64,000 bases of DNA, from positions 1 through 64,000 of the forward strand of contig JAFRFD010000086.1 in the NCBI GenBank assembly GCA_017434525.1, given 5' to 3'. Positions 48,191 to 57,848 of the stretch are shown here, piece by piece. Origin of the DNA: Methanobrevibacter sp. Its GTDB lineage: Archaea > Methanobacteriota > Methanobacteria > Methanobacteriales > Methanobacteriaceae. Within the stretch, counting starts at the first letter, position 1; each line of letters starts with the position of its first letter. Both the position numbers and the translations under genes were made by a program. The notes below the pieces were generated by a model, which ran no database searches, was not told the origin of the DNA, and worked only from the letters and a program-made list of their open reading frames with translations.

Positions 48191-49378
48191 ATGTTTTTAA
48201 CAGATAAAGAGCAACAAATGTGCGATGGAGAATTTGGAGAGACTATCAGAAAAAGTATGGATATCCTGGTTGCATTAGGCGATATCTATGGTGCTCCCAA
48301 ATTAGTTGATATTACATCCGCACAGGTATCTGGTGTTTCTTACAAAACTATTGGGGATGCCGGTTTAGAATATCTTGAAGATTTGGCCTTGGATGGTTCC
48401 GGTAAGGCAACTATCAACGCGTCTTTAAACCCTCCTGGAACCGATTTGGATAATTGGGAGGCATTAGGGTTTCCAAAGGACTTTGCAATTAAACAGAATC
48501 AAATTGTAGACGCATATGCTAAACTCGGAATTTCTAAAACATGTACCTGCACTCCGTATTTGGTGGGCAATGTTCCAAGATTTAGGGACCATGTTTCATG
48601 GTCTGAATCATCTGCTGTGGCTTATGTTAATTCTGTAATTGGTGCTAGAACTAATCGTGAAGGCGGTCCGGCAGCACTTGCGGCAGCTATTGTCGGCAAA
48701 ACTCCGTTATATGGTTTCCATTTAGACCAAAATAGGAAAGCTAACTTGGTTGTTAATGTTTCAACAGAGTTGAAGGGCGCTGATTTTGGTGCATTAGGTT
48801 ATATAATTGGTAAAGTTGTCGGTGGAGGAGTACCTTACTTTAAACTTCAAAATACTCCTAACAATAATGACTTGAAGACTCTTGGTGCGGCTTTAGCTTC
48901 ATCAGGTTCAGTTGCGCTTTATCATATTGATAACGTGACTCCTGAATTTGACAAGGCAGATGAAGCGGAAGTTGAGGACATAATGTTTATATCTGAAAAG
49001 GAAATCCAAGAAACCCGTCAAAAATTGTCAACAACTGATAAGGAACCTGATTTAATCTGTTTAGGTTGCCCTCATGCATCACTTGAAGAAATTAAACAGG
49101 TAGCTAGTATCGTACAAGGAAAAACTATTAAAAATAAATTATGGATTTGCACATCAGTTAGCGTTAAAGCGACTGCCGACAGAATGGGATATACTGAAAC
49201 AATCGAAAAAGCAGGTGGAAACGTCGTGTGTGACACCTGTATGGTTGTAGCTCCTATTGAAGATATGGGCTTTGAAGTAATTGGTGTAAATTCAGCAAAG
49301 GCAGCAAACTATGTTCCATCAATGTGTGGACTTGATGTTGTTTATAATGATGTAGAAAATCTTATTCAATTTGAATAG
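48191..49378 (+). CDS. Phosphomevalonate dehydratase large subunit (aconitase X)
   Basis: In archaea AcnX dehydrates mevalonate 5-phosphate to trans-anhydromevalonate phosphate in the modified mevalonate route to isoprenoid lipids. The 395-residue protein has the AcnX catalytic blocks [62 protein letters not shown] and [15 protein letters not shown]; the last three contribute Cys to the iron-sulfur site. GTGAT before the ATG at 48191 is the ribosome-binding site. The small subunit is not next to it and not elsewhere in this window. Confidence 0.9.
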   Translation: MFLTDKEQQMCDGEFGETIRKSMDILVALGDIYGAPKLVDITSAQVSGVSYKTIGDAGLEYLEDLALDGSGKATINASLNPPGTDLDNWEALGFPKDFAIKQNQIVDAYAKLGISKTCTCTPYLVGNVPRFRDHVSWSESSAVAYVNSVIGARTNREGGPAALAAAIVGKTPLYGFHLDQNRKANLVVNVSTELKGADFGALGYIIGKVVGGGVPYFKLQNTPNNNDLKTLGAALASSGSVALYHIDNVTPEFDKADEAEVEDIMFISEKEIQETRQKLSTTDKEPDLICLGCPHASLEEIKQVASIVQGKTIKNKLWICTSVSVKATADRMGYTETIEKAGGNVVCDTCMVVAPIEDMGFEVIGVNSAKAANYVPSMCGLDVVYNDVENLIQFE

Positions 49379-49473
49379 GTTTTCTTTAACTTTTTTTTTT
49401 AAAAACTGCTTAACCTTTAAATTAGATAAAATCCATAAAGTATACCAGTAAAAATTTTTAGGAAGACTTTTTT

Positions 49474-50859
49474 ATGAATTATTTAGTTGTTGGTGCTGGA
49501 AATGCAAGTCGGCCTGTTGCAAGATTGCTTAATTATTTAGGCCATAAAGTTGTAATAACCGATTTAAAAGATATTTCAGATTTTAAAATTGAATTTCAAC
49601 GAAGTTTAATTGAAATGGAAAAGGAAGGAGTTATACTAGACTTGCCTAATAAAGACCCATCCATTGATGGTTTTGATGCGGTTTATATGCCTCCGACATT
49701 ACCTGATTCCGCTCCAATAGCAAAGAAAGTTAAAGATTCAGATTTGAAAGTCTTAACTAATGAAGAATTTTCCAAAACAGTCAATGATTTGATTCCTGTT
49801 GACATTATTGGCATTACCGGAACAATGGGAAAGACAACCACCACCTTTATAACCACAAGCCTTTTCAAACAGGCAGGCTATAAAGTTTGGTCATGTTCAT
49901 CCCTTGTCAACAACTTAGTTTCAGAAGCCATAATTGATGGTATCGTTAAGGAAAAAGCTCAAAATTGCGATATTGCTATTTTTGAACTTCCTCACGGCAC
50001 AATAGGTCTTTTAAATAGATTGGATATTAAAATAGGTCTTTTAACAAATATTGCAGAAGACCATTTATCCGAATTTGGAGGTTCTCTTGAAAAGTACCAG
50101 CAACGCAAACTGGTCTTGGAGGCCATGAGTGAAACTTTCATAGCCAATAATTCATGTCGCGATATTATCGAAAGCGTTCGTGATGATGCAATATTCTATG
50201 CATTAGATGAGGATGTTGATTTTAAAGGAACTGTTGGGGATAAATCTTTAACAATCAAATCAAAGGATGTGGAATTTACCACACCATTCCATATGATGAG
50301 CTATTTCTTTGAAAACTCTGTTGCGGCATCAGCCGTTGCATTAACATATGGCGTTAATAAAGAAGATATCATTGATGCATTGACAGTATTTAAAGGCTTG
50401 CCTGCTCATATGGAAGATGTTGGAGATTATAATGGCAGAAAAGTTATTTTAGATTCTGCATTTTTATATGATGGAATGAAAATCACATTGGATTACTTTA
50501 AAGATGAAAGCGTAGTGTTATTCTTAGATCATTTTGATACTTTGTCTGTAAGAGATAAAGCAGAAGTTGGTGAATTGGTAAGCAACTATGACATTAAAGT
50601 TGTTATAGCTAGCGGATTTAATGAAGTTACTCAGGAAGTGGAGATGGAAGCCGCCCAGGAAATTTTAGATGCAATCACTAATCCGAACATAGAAAAAGTT
50701 GCGGTTGAAAATATTGAGATAGCTGCCTGCGAGACATTTAAATACTCAAAACCTGGAGATATCATTTTGCATATGGGGCCGCTCATAGCTTACGATAGGC
50801 TAACTACTGTTGAAAAAATCATGAAAGGATTGGATGAAGGGAGTAAAAAATATGAATAA
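49474..50859 (+). CDS. Mur ligase family protein, MurD-like
   Basis: The 461-residue protein has a Rossmann-like N-terminal domain (VVGAGNASRPVARLLNYLGH, as in MurD), the ATP-binding P-loop GTMGKTTTT (residues 116-124), the central block LTNIAEDHLSEFGGSLEKYQ and a C-terminal domain from about residue 300 (VILDSAFLYDGMKIT). Mur ligases join amino acids to a carrier with ATP. In Methanobacteriales such proteins include pseudomurein peptide ligases and the F430 synthase CfbE; the tandem with a second Mur ligase favours cell-wall peptide synthesis. A TATA-like region lies near 49430. Confidence 0.72.
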   Translation: MNYLVVGAGNASRPVARLLNYLGHKVVITDLKDISDFKIEFQRSLIEMEKEGVILDLPNKDPSIDGFDAVYMPPTLPDSAPIAKKVKDSDLKVLTNEEFSKTVNDLIPVDIIGITGTMGKTTTTFITTSLFKQAGYKVWSCSSLVNNLVSEAIIDGIVKEKAQNCDIAIFELPHGTIGLLNRLDIKIGLLTNIAEDHLSEFGGSLEKYQQRKLVLEAMSETFIANNSCRDIIESVRDDAIFYALDEDVDFKGTVGDKSLTIKSKDVEFTTPFHMMSYFFENSVAASAVALTYGVNKEDIIDALTVFKGLPAHMEDVGDYNGRKVILDSAFLYDGMKITLDYFKDESVVLFLDHFDTLSVRDKAEVGELVSNYDIKVVIASGFNEVTQEVEMEAAQEILDAITNPNIEKVAVENIEIAACETFKYSKPGDIILHMGPLIAYDRLTTVEKIMKGLDEGSKKYE

Positions 50860-52360
50860 AAACAAAACCTTTGGTGTTATAGGCGTTTGCGGAGCAAATG
50901 GTAATTTAATTGCTAGAATTCTTAAACAAAGAGGCTATAATGTTATAGGAACCGATTTGTCATTTAAAAAGGATTGCAGGTTCGCAAAAGCTTTAGAAGG
51001 TTATGATATTGATATTTTTTATGGTCAAACTCCCGAGACATTTTTCAAAAAGGCAGACTATATCATTCCCCCTGCAAGCTTATCAAAGGATTCCGAAATT
51101 CTTAAAAATTGCGGAAAACCAATCTTGGAATTACATGATATAATTGATATGTTAAAGCCTGAAAAGCCGGTATTCGGCATAACAGGTACAAATGGTAAGA
51201 CAACCACAACAACATTGCTTAAAAAAATTGCTTATGATAATGGAATAAAGCCTTGTGAACATGATTTGGAAGGTATGCAGGGTAATGCTGAATTTATTCC
51301 TATTTTACAGTCCAGATTGAATGGGGATGTCGGTATTTTGGAAGTTGGAACTTTCGGTGTTCCAGGTACAGTTGGAAGAATTGTTAAAAATACTGACATG
51401 GCATCAGGTTTGATTACAAACATCACTCCCGACCATTTAAACGACCTTGGAAGCTTTATGGATTATGCTAATGTAAAAGGGGAATTTATTTCCGAGTTAG
51501 GTCTAGGTCAATTGATTGTCAATGGTCAGGACCCGACTATAATGGGGCTTTTAAGGGATCTCGACTTTAAAGGTGAAGTTATAACATTTGGTGTTGACGA
51601 GCTTCCGGATTCAATAGGTATGAAGGAATGTGTTTGCGGTGCCGAAATTGCCGTTAAGGAAATCATTTCCGGTTGTGGCTATTACTTCTGTAAATGTGGA
51701 ATAACAACCCCTCAAGTGGACTATATCGCTACAAACATCGATTTGCCTAACAGGACTTTCGATTTGCATACTCCTAGTGAAAAATTGACAGTTAAAATGG
51801 GAGTTGATGGACTTCACAATGTTTATAACTTGACTGGAGTTATTATTGCAGCTCACATCTTCCTTGAGTTGCCTTATGATAAGATTTTGCCTACAATCGC
51901 CAGTTTCACTGGGGTAAGCGGAAGGATGGAAGAAGTGACAAAAGTTAAAGGAAAAGACATTTTTGTTGATTATGCTCACAATCCTGCAGGAGTAGAAACT
52001 GTTTTGAAAGAATTTAAAAAATTATTCGGCGAATTTACCACCGTGATTACTGTTTCATCCGAATCAGGATATGTTGGAGACTTGGACATATTCAATAGTG
52101 TTTTGAAGTTTTCAAAATTCATTGTCCCCGCTTCAGTCGCTTCTCAAAAAATAGCTTTGGAAAAATTGAGAGCCAACCCTAAACTAAATGACAGGATTTT
52201 CTTAAACCATGTTGATGATTTTGAAAAAACTGGAACTCTTGGAGCTTCTGAGGAAGAAGTGCGTGATGGTTTAAGAAAAGCGCTGAATTTGGATTGTGAA
52301 ATGGTAATAGCTATTGGTGAGGCCGCTACCAAATTCAAATACATTGCATTTGAATTATAA
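50852..52360 (+). CDS. Mur ligase family protein with Cys-rich insert (MurT/pMurE-like)
   Basis: The 502-residue protein has an N-terminal MurC/D-like Rossmann domain, P-loop GTNGKTTTT (residues 112-120), NITPDHLNDLGSFMDYANVK and the C-terminal block GVSGRMEEVTKVKGKDIFVD and YAHNPAGVETVL that binds the amino acid in the MurE/MurT branch. Between them Cys260, 262, 275, 280 and 282 form two CxCG knuckles, placed like the Cys4 zinc ribbon of MurT. The ATG at 50852 has GAAGGGAG upstream and overlaps the first Mur ligase by 8 bases. A pseudomurein peptide ligase is the best guess. Confidence 0.72.
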   Translation: MNKNKTFGVIGVCGANGNLIARILKQRGYNVIGTDLSFKKDCRFAKALEGYDIDIFYGQTPETFFKKADYIIPPASLSKDSEILKNCGKPILELHDIIDMLKPEKPVFGITGTNGKTTTTTLLKKIAYDNGIKPCEHDLEGMQGNAEFIPILQSRLNGDVGILEVGTFGVPGTVGRIVKNTDMASGLITNITPDHLNDLGSFMDYANVKGEFISELGLGQLIVNGQDPTIMGLLRDLDFKGEVITFGVDELPDSIGMKECVCGAEIAVKEIISGCGYYFCKCGITTPQVDYIATNIDLPNRTFDLHTPSEKLTVKMGVDGLHNVYNLTGVIIAAHIFLELPYDKILPTIASFTGVSGRMEEVTKVKGKDIFVDYAHNPAGVETVLKEFKKLFGEFTTVITVSSESGYVGDLDIFNSVLKFSKFIVPASVASQKIALEKLRANPKLNDRIFLNHVDDFEKTGTLGASEEEVRDGLRKALNLDCEMVIAIGEAATKFKYIAFEL

Positions 52361-52512
52361 TTTAAATTTCTCTCTAAAACCATCTATTTTTTCTTTTTTT
52401 TCATATATTATTACTTATCAAATGCTCTCACTAAATGTTTTATAAGGGTTAGATTAAAATATGTAAATAAGGGTTATTGGTAAACTCATTTTTAAATCAC
52501 GAAGGTTGAATT

Positions 52513-54831
52513 ATGGTTAGTTATATTTCACATCCTTTAATTAAGAAAAATTCAATTGAATCCAGATTATATCAGCAAGTTTTAGCCGGGGATGTTTTAA
52601 AAAAAGGAAATACGATGGTTGTTGCACCTACTGCATTAGGTAAAACTATAGTTGCTATTTTGGTAGCTGCAGATAGGTTGCAAAAAGTTAAGAATTCTAA
52701 AATCCTAATTCTAGCACCATCAAAACCGCTGGCAATACAACATGAAGACAGTTTTAAGGAATTTTTAACACTTCCTTGTTCATCAATAACCGGAGCCGTA
52801 AAAACTGATGAGAGAGTTAAGAGATGGGAAGAGTCAAGGATTATTTCTGCAACCCCTCAAACTGTCGAGTCTGATTTGTTAAACGGACGTTATGACTTAA
52901 GTGATGTCTCATTAATCGTGTTTGATGAATGCCATCATGGAGTCGGATCTTATTCTTATGTTTATTTGGCTTCCCGTTATGTTCAAGAGTCTAATTATAA
53001 CTTAATTTTAGGACTTACTGCTTCTCCAGGTTCCGATAAAGCTAAAATTAAAGAGGTATGCGAAAATCTTTATATTCAAAATATCGTTGTCAAAACCGAA
53101 GAGGATTCGGATGTCAGACCTTACTTCAATCCGGTTGAAATAAATTGGGTTCGAGTCAAAATGAGTTCAGAACTCGAAAAAATTAAGGAATATGTTGATA
53201 AAGCATTGAAAGTTAGATTAAAAGCCTTAAAAAATATGGGAATAATCAGAACAGTTTCCGTTGGTAAGGTTGATATCTTAAAGGCACGTGGAAGAATTCA
53301 GGGAGAAATTGCAAGATCCGTTAATCCGGATAAGGACCTATTCCAAGCCATTTCCATTTTAAGTGCGGTAATCAATATTCAGCATTCACAGGAGCTAATA
53401 GAAACTCAGGGAATCCAGACTTTTAACAAGTACATTTCCCGTTTACGCAAGAAAAAAACCAAGGCGGCCAAATCTCTAATGTGGGATGATAATTTTGGTA
53501 GGGCCGTTAAAATGGCTCGCGATGCCGAAAAACATGGTTGGGAGCATCCTAAACTTCGTGAAGTAACTAACATTTTGAAAAAGGAGTTGGGTACTGAAGA
53601 CGGACAAACCAAACTTCAATCTACAAGATTCAAGGATAAGGATGAAAAATCCTCAAAAATCATCATATTTACACAATATCGCGACACTTTAGAGATGATC
53701 CACCAAAAGCTTGAAAAAGAGGGCATAAAATCTGTCAAATTTTTTGGTCAAGCGGCAAAAGATGGTGAGAAAGGACTAACCCAAAAAGAGCAAAAAGCAA
53801 TCATAAAATCTTTTAGAATGGGAGAATATGATGTGCTGATTTCTACAAGCGTTGCTGAAGAGGGCATCGATATTCCTGCCGTGGATTTGGTTATTTTATA
53901 TGAACCAGTTCCATCCGAAGTTCGTATGATTCAAAGAAGAGGCAGGACAGGCCGTAAAAGGACAGGTCGTGTAAAGGTATTAATCACTAATGGAACCAGG
54001 GATGAAGCCTATTACTGGTCAAGTGTCAGAAAAGAGGACCGTATGAAATATCAGTTGATTGACCCTAAGGTTTTAGAGGAATTGAATGCCTCGGCGGTTG
54101 AGAGAATGGAGAATCAAAAGAGAATTAAAGTGATCGATAGGCCAAAAGTTGAAAAGACCAATCCTGTTGTTTATGCCGATTCAAGAGAGGGCAATTCAAA
54201 AGTAATTAGACATTTATCAGAAATGGAAATCGATGTTCAGGTTCGTTCAATGGCAGTTGGCGACTATCAGGTAAGCGATGAGGTTGTAATCGAGAGAAAA
54301 ACTGCCAAGGATTTTGTTGATTCAATAATCGATAAAAGATTATTTAAACAAGCCCGTGAATTGTCTGAAGAGTTTAAACGACCATTGCTTATTTTAGAGG
54401 GTGATGATATTTACAATGGAATGATTCATCCAAATGCTGTAAGAGGAACAATTGCAGCTATAGCAATTGATTTTGGCATTAGCATCATTCCAACTAGAAA
54501 CTCTCAAGACACTGCTGCAATGATTAAAAGAATAGCCGTTCGTGAGCAAAGCGGTGAAAAAGTCAATATACAAATTAGGACTGATAAAAAGCCTACCAGT
54601 TTATGGGAACAGCAGTTATTCATAATTGAATCCTTACCTAACATAGGTCCGGTCAATGCAAAGAATTTACTGCAGCATTTCGGTACTGTTGAAAAGGTAA
54701 TCAATGCTTCTGAAAGCGAACTTCAGGAAGTCGATGGTATTGGTGAAAAAACTGCGAAAAATATTAGAAAGGTAGTAGAATCCAAATATTTGTACTTCCA
54801 AAAAGAGATTAAAGAAGAAAAACTTCTTTAA
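52513..54831 (+). CDS. hef: Hef: helicase-nuclease for stalled replication forks
   Basis: The 772-residue protein has a superfamily 2 helicase (Walker A PTALGKTI near residue 41, Walker B FDECHHGVGS, motif VI MIQRRGRTGR near 478), an XPF/ERCC4 nuclease (VGDYQVSDEVVIERKTAKDF, the ERKxxxD active site near residue 600) and a C-terminal double helix-hairpin-helix (LPNIGPVNAKNLLQHFG and VDGIGEKTAKNI). Hef processes stalled forks and joins the GINS/GAN network in archaea. AGGTTGAATT precedes the ATG. It is full length. Confidence 0.96.
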   Translation: MVSYISHPLIKKNSIESRLYQQVLAGDVLKKGNTMVVAPTALGKTIVAILVAADRLQKVKNSKILILAPSKPLAIQHEDSFKEFLTLPCSSITGAVKTDERVKRWEESRIISATPQTVESDLLNGRYDLSDVSLIVFDECHHGVGSYSYVYLASRYVQESNYNLILGLTASPGSDKAKIKEVCENLYIQNIVVKTEEDSDVRPYFNPVEINWVRVKMSSELEKIKEYVDKALKVRLKALKNMGIIRTVSVGKVDILKARGRIQGEIARSVNPDKDLFQAISILSAVINIQHSQELIETQGIQTFNKYISRLRKKKTKAAKSLMWDDNFGRAVKMARDAEKHGWEHPKLREVTNILKKELGTEDGQTKLQSTRFKDKDEKSSKIIIFTQYRDTLEMIHQKLEKEGIKSVKFFGQAAKDGEKGLTQKEQKAIIKSFRMGEYDVLISTSVAEEGIDIPAVDLVILYEPVPSEVRMIQRRGRTGRKRTGRVKVLITNGTRDEAYYWSSVRKEDRMKYQLIDPKVLEELNASAVERMENQKRIKVIDRPKVEKTNPVVYADSREGNSKVIRHLSEMEIDVQVRSMAVGDYQVSDEVVIERKTAKDFVDSIIDKRLFKQARELSEEFKRPLLILEGDDIYNGMIHPNAVRGTIAAIAIDFGISIIPTRNSQDTAAMIKRIAVREQSGEKVNIQIRTDKKPTSLWEQQLFIIESLPNIGPVNAKNLLQHFGTVEKVINASESELQEVDGIGEKTAKNIRKVVESKYLYFQKEIKEEKLL

Positions 54832-54832
54832 T

Positions 54833-55588
54833 TTAAATTTTAAAATTTTTTTTCATATATTCATAACTTTTTTCAATGGAATCATAATCATTTACTTCAA
54901 TGATATAGATGCCATCAAAATTATTTTTCTCTAAAGTATTGATTATAGTGTTTAATTCAATAGAGCCTTCACCTAGTGCAAGGTGTGAGTCATCATCACC
55001 AAAATTATCATGGCAATGTATGTGTTTAATTGAATCAAAATACATTGCTTCTGCAGAATATCCCACATGATTGGCATGGCCAATGTCTAAAGTCATGGAC
55101 ATGTCAAGTGAAACTAATAATTCATGCAAATCCTGCATATTATTGTAAAGCATTCCTTCAAAGGCAGGCATATTTTCAATTGTGGTTAGAACTCCCAAAT
55201 CTTTTCCATACTCTCCAAGTTCTTTTATTGAATCATTTGCGAATTGATAAACCTTATCGATAAAGTATTTTCTCGCCAAAAAAGAACCTAATCCCGGATG
55301 CACAACAACTGCTTCGGCATCGATTTCATTGGCTAAATCTATTGATTCTTTAATTTGATTAATGGAATTCAATCTACTTTTATCTTGCACTGCAGCAATG
55401 TTAACATCCATGAAGGGGGAATGAATTGTGTATTTTAAGTTATAACTTTCTAAAACATCAACATCAATGTTTTCTGATGGAAACTGATGCACTAGTTCGG
55501 CATATTCGATTCCTAAGTTTTCAATGAATTCCAATGTATTTTCTAATGGATATTCTATTCCTGCTAGAGATGATGCTCCAATTTTCAT
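54833..55588 (-). CDS. TIM-barrel protein of the sugar isomerase / AP endonuclease 2 family
   Basis: The 251-residue protein has the metal-binding residues of this fold: VVVHPGLGS with His, TIENMPAFEG with Glu, LDIGHANHVG with Asp and His, HIHCHDNFGDDDSHL with the His pair, and IIEVND near the end. This metal set fits either an isomerase/epimerase or an endonuclease IV-like enzyme. Absence of the full endonuclease IV length and its extra His suggests a sugar or metabolite enzyme. It lies 7 bases after the PIN-ATPase stop on the same strand. Confidence 0.75.
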   Translation of the reverse strand: MKIGASSLAGIEYPLENTLEFIENLGIEYAELVHQFPSENIDVDVLESYNLKYTIHSPFMDVNIAAVQDKSRLNSINQIKESIDLANEIDAEAVVVHPGLGSFLARKYFIDKVYQFANDSIKELGEYGKDLGVLTTIENMPAFEGMLYNNMQDLHELLVSLDMSMTLDIGHANHVGYSAEAMYFDSIKHIHCHDNFGDDDSHLALGEGSIELNTIINTLEKNNFDGIYIIEVNDYDSIEKSYEYMKKNFKI

Positions 55589-55595
55589 ATTATCA

Positions 55596-57437
55596 CTATT
55601 TTCTAACGGCTGTAATTTTTAATCCCATTTCAATCGCTTCTAAAATGAAGTCAGATAATTCGATTCCGTTTTTAATTTTGATTTCTCCTTTTTTGGAGGT
55701 TGTTGCTGTAAGTAGGTATTCTCCTTCTATAAGAATGTCAAAGTTTTGCCTTCCGTTTTCTCTTCCAAGCTCCAAAATCATCTGTTTTCTTGTATGGGTG
55801 ATATCAACTTCAATCGGTGTTTTGTCAACCGGTTTTTCATCAATCACTTCCACACCTAAGCTTATTCCGATATCACATTCTATTTCAGCTATTCTTTTCC
55901 CGTTTTTACCGATGATTTTTGGAACGTATTCGTCAGGAATGTAAATGTTTGCTCTGTCAGGTGAAACTACTTCCACGTCCACTTTGGCCTTTTTTGGAAG
56001 CAGTCGTTTTATTTTCCTTAGAATTTCAGCTTCAGCTATTAAATCCACTGAGGATTTGTGGGTTTCTTCACTTCCTCCTCCGTTAACGAGGTCCAGGTCC
56101 ATTACAATGGTCTGCTCACCATATGTGTAGATTTCATTTTTAAGCTCACCGGTTTCGAAATCCCTAACTTCAATGACTGGTCTTGCAAGATCTGCTTCTT
56201 TCATTCCACTTGGAACCTTAACGGTCATTTTTGTCTCATAAACACTTGTTACTTTACCGTCTTCAATATAAATGCTTGTATCTACAATTGATGGGATTAC
56301 ACCAAGCTCCACTCTTGAGGCAATTCTTTGTATTGCATCTATTGGACGTGTTGCATGCACAACTCCAATCATTCCAACACCTGCCAGTCTCATGTCCGCA
56401 AAGATGTTAAAGTCAGTATTTTTTCTAAGTTCGTCGTAAATAGTATAATCTGGCCTTACAAGAAGTAAAACGTCAGCAGTATTTTCCATGCTTCCTTCAA
56501 GTGGAGCATACTGGGTTATTTCATCTGGAAGCTGCAAATCTCTTGGTGATTCCATTGTTTTTACAACTTTATTTAGTTTGGAAGAGTAATATTTAGCTAT
56601 TGCTTGAACAAATGTTGATTTACCAGCACCCGGCGAACCTGAAATCAATATTCCTTCTGCACTGGTTCTGATTCTGTCCAATAGTTTATCTGATAAGTTA
56701 TATTCATTTAAATCAATGTTTGCTACAGGTCGGACTGCAGTTATTTCCAAACCTTCAGCAAATGGAGGGTATGCAATTGATATTCTATATTCTCTTGATT
56801 GAACAACAAATGACCCTTCCTTATCAGATTCCAGATATGTCTTCGAATCGCTTTTTGCCTTATCGAGTATTTCATCCACGATTTTTTTAAGTTCTGAGTA
56901 AGAGTAAGGTTTATCGCTTAGCTTTACAAAGTCGATATGGCCGGGTGTTCCCTTTTTAGCCATTGGAACTACATTTTCCTTAAAATGCACAGACATTGTA
57001 GTGTCATCAAAAAATTCCTCAATTGAGAGAGCTTTATGGACGTATTTCTGTTCGAAATAATAAACTGGAATTCCTTGAGCCTTAGCTACTTCGGCCTGTA
57101 CCTTGTCATTTGTCAGTAATGTTCCGAATTCGGACCTTGCAAGGTCTCTTATAATGCTGTCTATTTCCCCGCTTTTAGCATATCTGATGTCGTAGTTGGT
57201 TGGGCGCTTACCCTTAAAAGTAACTGCCAATTCACCATCATCCTGCATCTGCTGCAATTTTTTAAGTTCGTTTAATCCTTTTATTCCTTCGGATCTTTTA
57301 GCGTTTGCTTGATGTTCAAGTTCGCAAACTACCGCTTCAGGCACAATAATTTCTGGGTAATCAAAATCTCCATTTTCTATCAGTTCACTTACTGCACCTA
57401 TTATCACTGCACTTGTATCGGGGATTATACATTTCAT
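55596..57437 (-). CDS. PIN domain - ATPase - KH domain protein
   Basis: This 613-residue protein combines an N-terminal PIN nuclease domain (residues 1-140: IIPDTSAVIIGAVSELIENG, with acidic LLTNDKVQAEVA), a PilT/VirB11-like ATPase (about 200-450: Walker A GSPGAGKSTFVQ, ATRPIDAIQRIASRVELG) and a KH RNA-binding domain (about 495-545: YVPKIIGKNGKRIAEIECDI). The combination is conserved in archaea and is thought to act on RNA, possibly in ribosome assembly or decay. The ATG at 57437 is chosen over a start four codons earlier. It follows hisI with 1 base between. Confidence 0.88.
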   Translation of the reverse strand: MKCIIPDTSAVIIGAVSELIENGDFDYPEIIVPEAVVCELEHQANAKRSEGIKGLNELKKLQQMQDDGELAVTFKGKRPTNYDIRYAKSGEIDSIIRDLARSEFGTLLTNDKVQAEVAKAQGIPVYYFEQKYVHKALSIEEFFDDTTMSVHFKENVVPMAKKGTPGHIDFVKLSDKPYSYSELKKIVDEILDKAKSDSKTYLESDKEGSFVVQSREYRISIAYPPFAEGLEITAVRPVANIDLNEYNLSDKLLDRIRTSAEGILISGSPGAGKSTFVQAIAKYYSSKLNKVVKTMESPRDLQLPDEITQYAPLEGSMENTADVLLLVRPDYTIYDELRKNTDFNIFADMRLAGVGMIGVVHATRPIDAIQRIASRVELGVIPSIVDTSIYIEDGKVTSVYETKMTVKVPSGMKEADLARPVIEVRDFETGELKNEIYTYGEQTIVMDLDLVNGGGSEETHKSSVDLIAEAEILRKIKRLLPKKAKVDVEVVSPDRANIYIPDEYVPKIIGKNGKRIAEIECDIGISLGVEVIDEKPVDKTPIEVDITHTRKQMILELGRENGRQNFDILIEGEYLLTATTSKKGEIKIKNGIELSDFILEAIEMGLKITAVRK

Positions 57438-57438
57438 T

Positions 57439-57846
57439 TTAATACACATCTTCTGGATTTACAAGTCTTTCTAAAACTATTTCTAAATCGTCATCTTTTA
57501 AATCTTCAATGTCTACTTCATTGTCGGTGTTGATTTTTCTAAAGAAGCATGAAAGGTATCCTTCATGGCATGCAGCTCCGGTTTGTTTTATTTTCAAAAC
57601 GATTGCATCCATGTCACAGTCAACAAGAATTTCCTGAACTTCCTGGAAATGTCCTGATGATTCACCTTTTAACCATAGTTGGTTTCTTGAGGTACTCCAG
57701 TAATGGGCTTTCCCTGTTTCAATTGTTTTTTGAAGTGCCTCCTTATTCATGTTTGCCAACATCAATATTTGGTCGCTATCAGCATCCTGTGCAATTGCTG
57801 TAATAACTTTAACACCGTTTATTTCATGTCTAAAGTTAATTTCCAT
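57439..57846 (-). CDS. hisI: Phosphoribosyl-AMP cyclohydrolase
   Basis: HisI opens the purine ring of phosphoribosyl-AMP in histidine synthesis. The 135-residue monofunctional enzyme has the metal motif [15 protein letters not shown] and [12 protein letters not shown] with the zinc Cys residues, and [29 protein letters not shown] precedes the ATG. It lies 2 bases after hisS, so a histidine biosynthetic gene and the histidyl-tRNA synthetase share a transcript. Confidence 0.96.
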   Translation of the reverse strand: MEINFRHEINGVKVITAIAQDADSDQILMLANMNKEALQKTIETGKAHYWSTSRNQLWLKGESSGHFQEVQEILVDCDMDAIVLKIKQTGAACHEGYLSCFFRKINTDNEVDIEDLKDDDLEIVLERLVNPEDVY

Positions 57847-57848
57847 AC

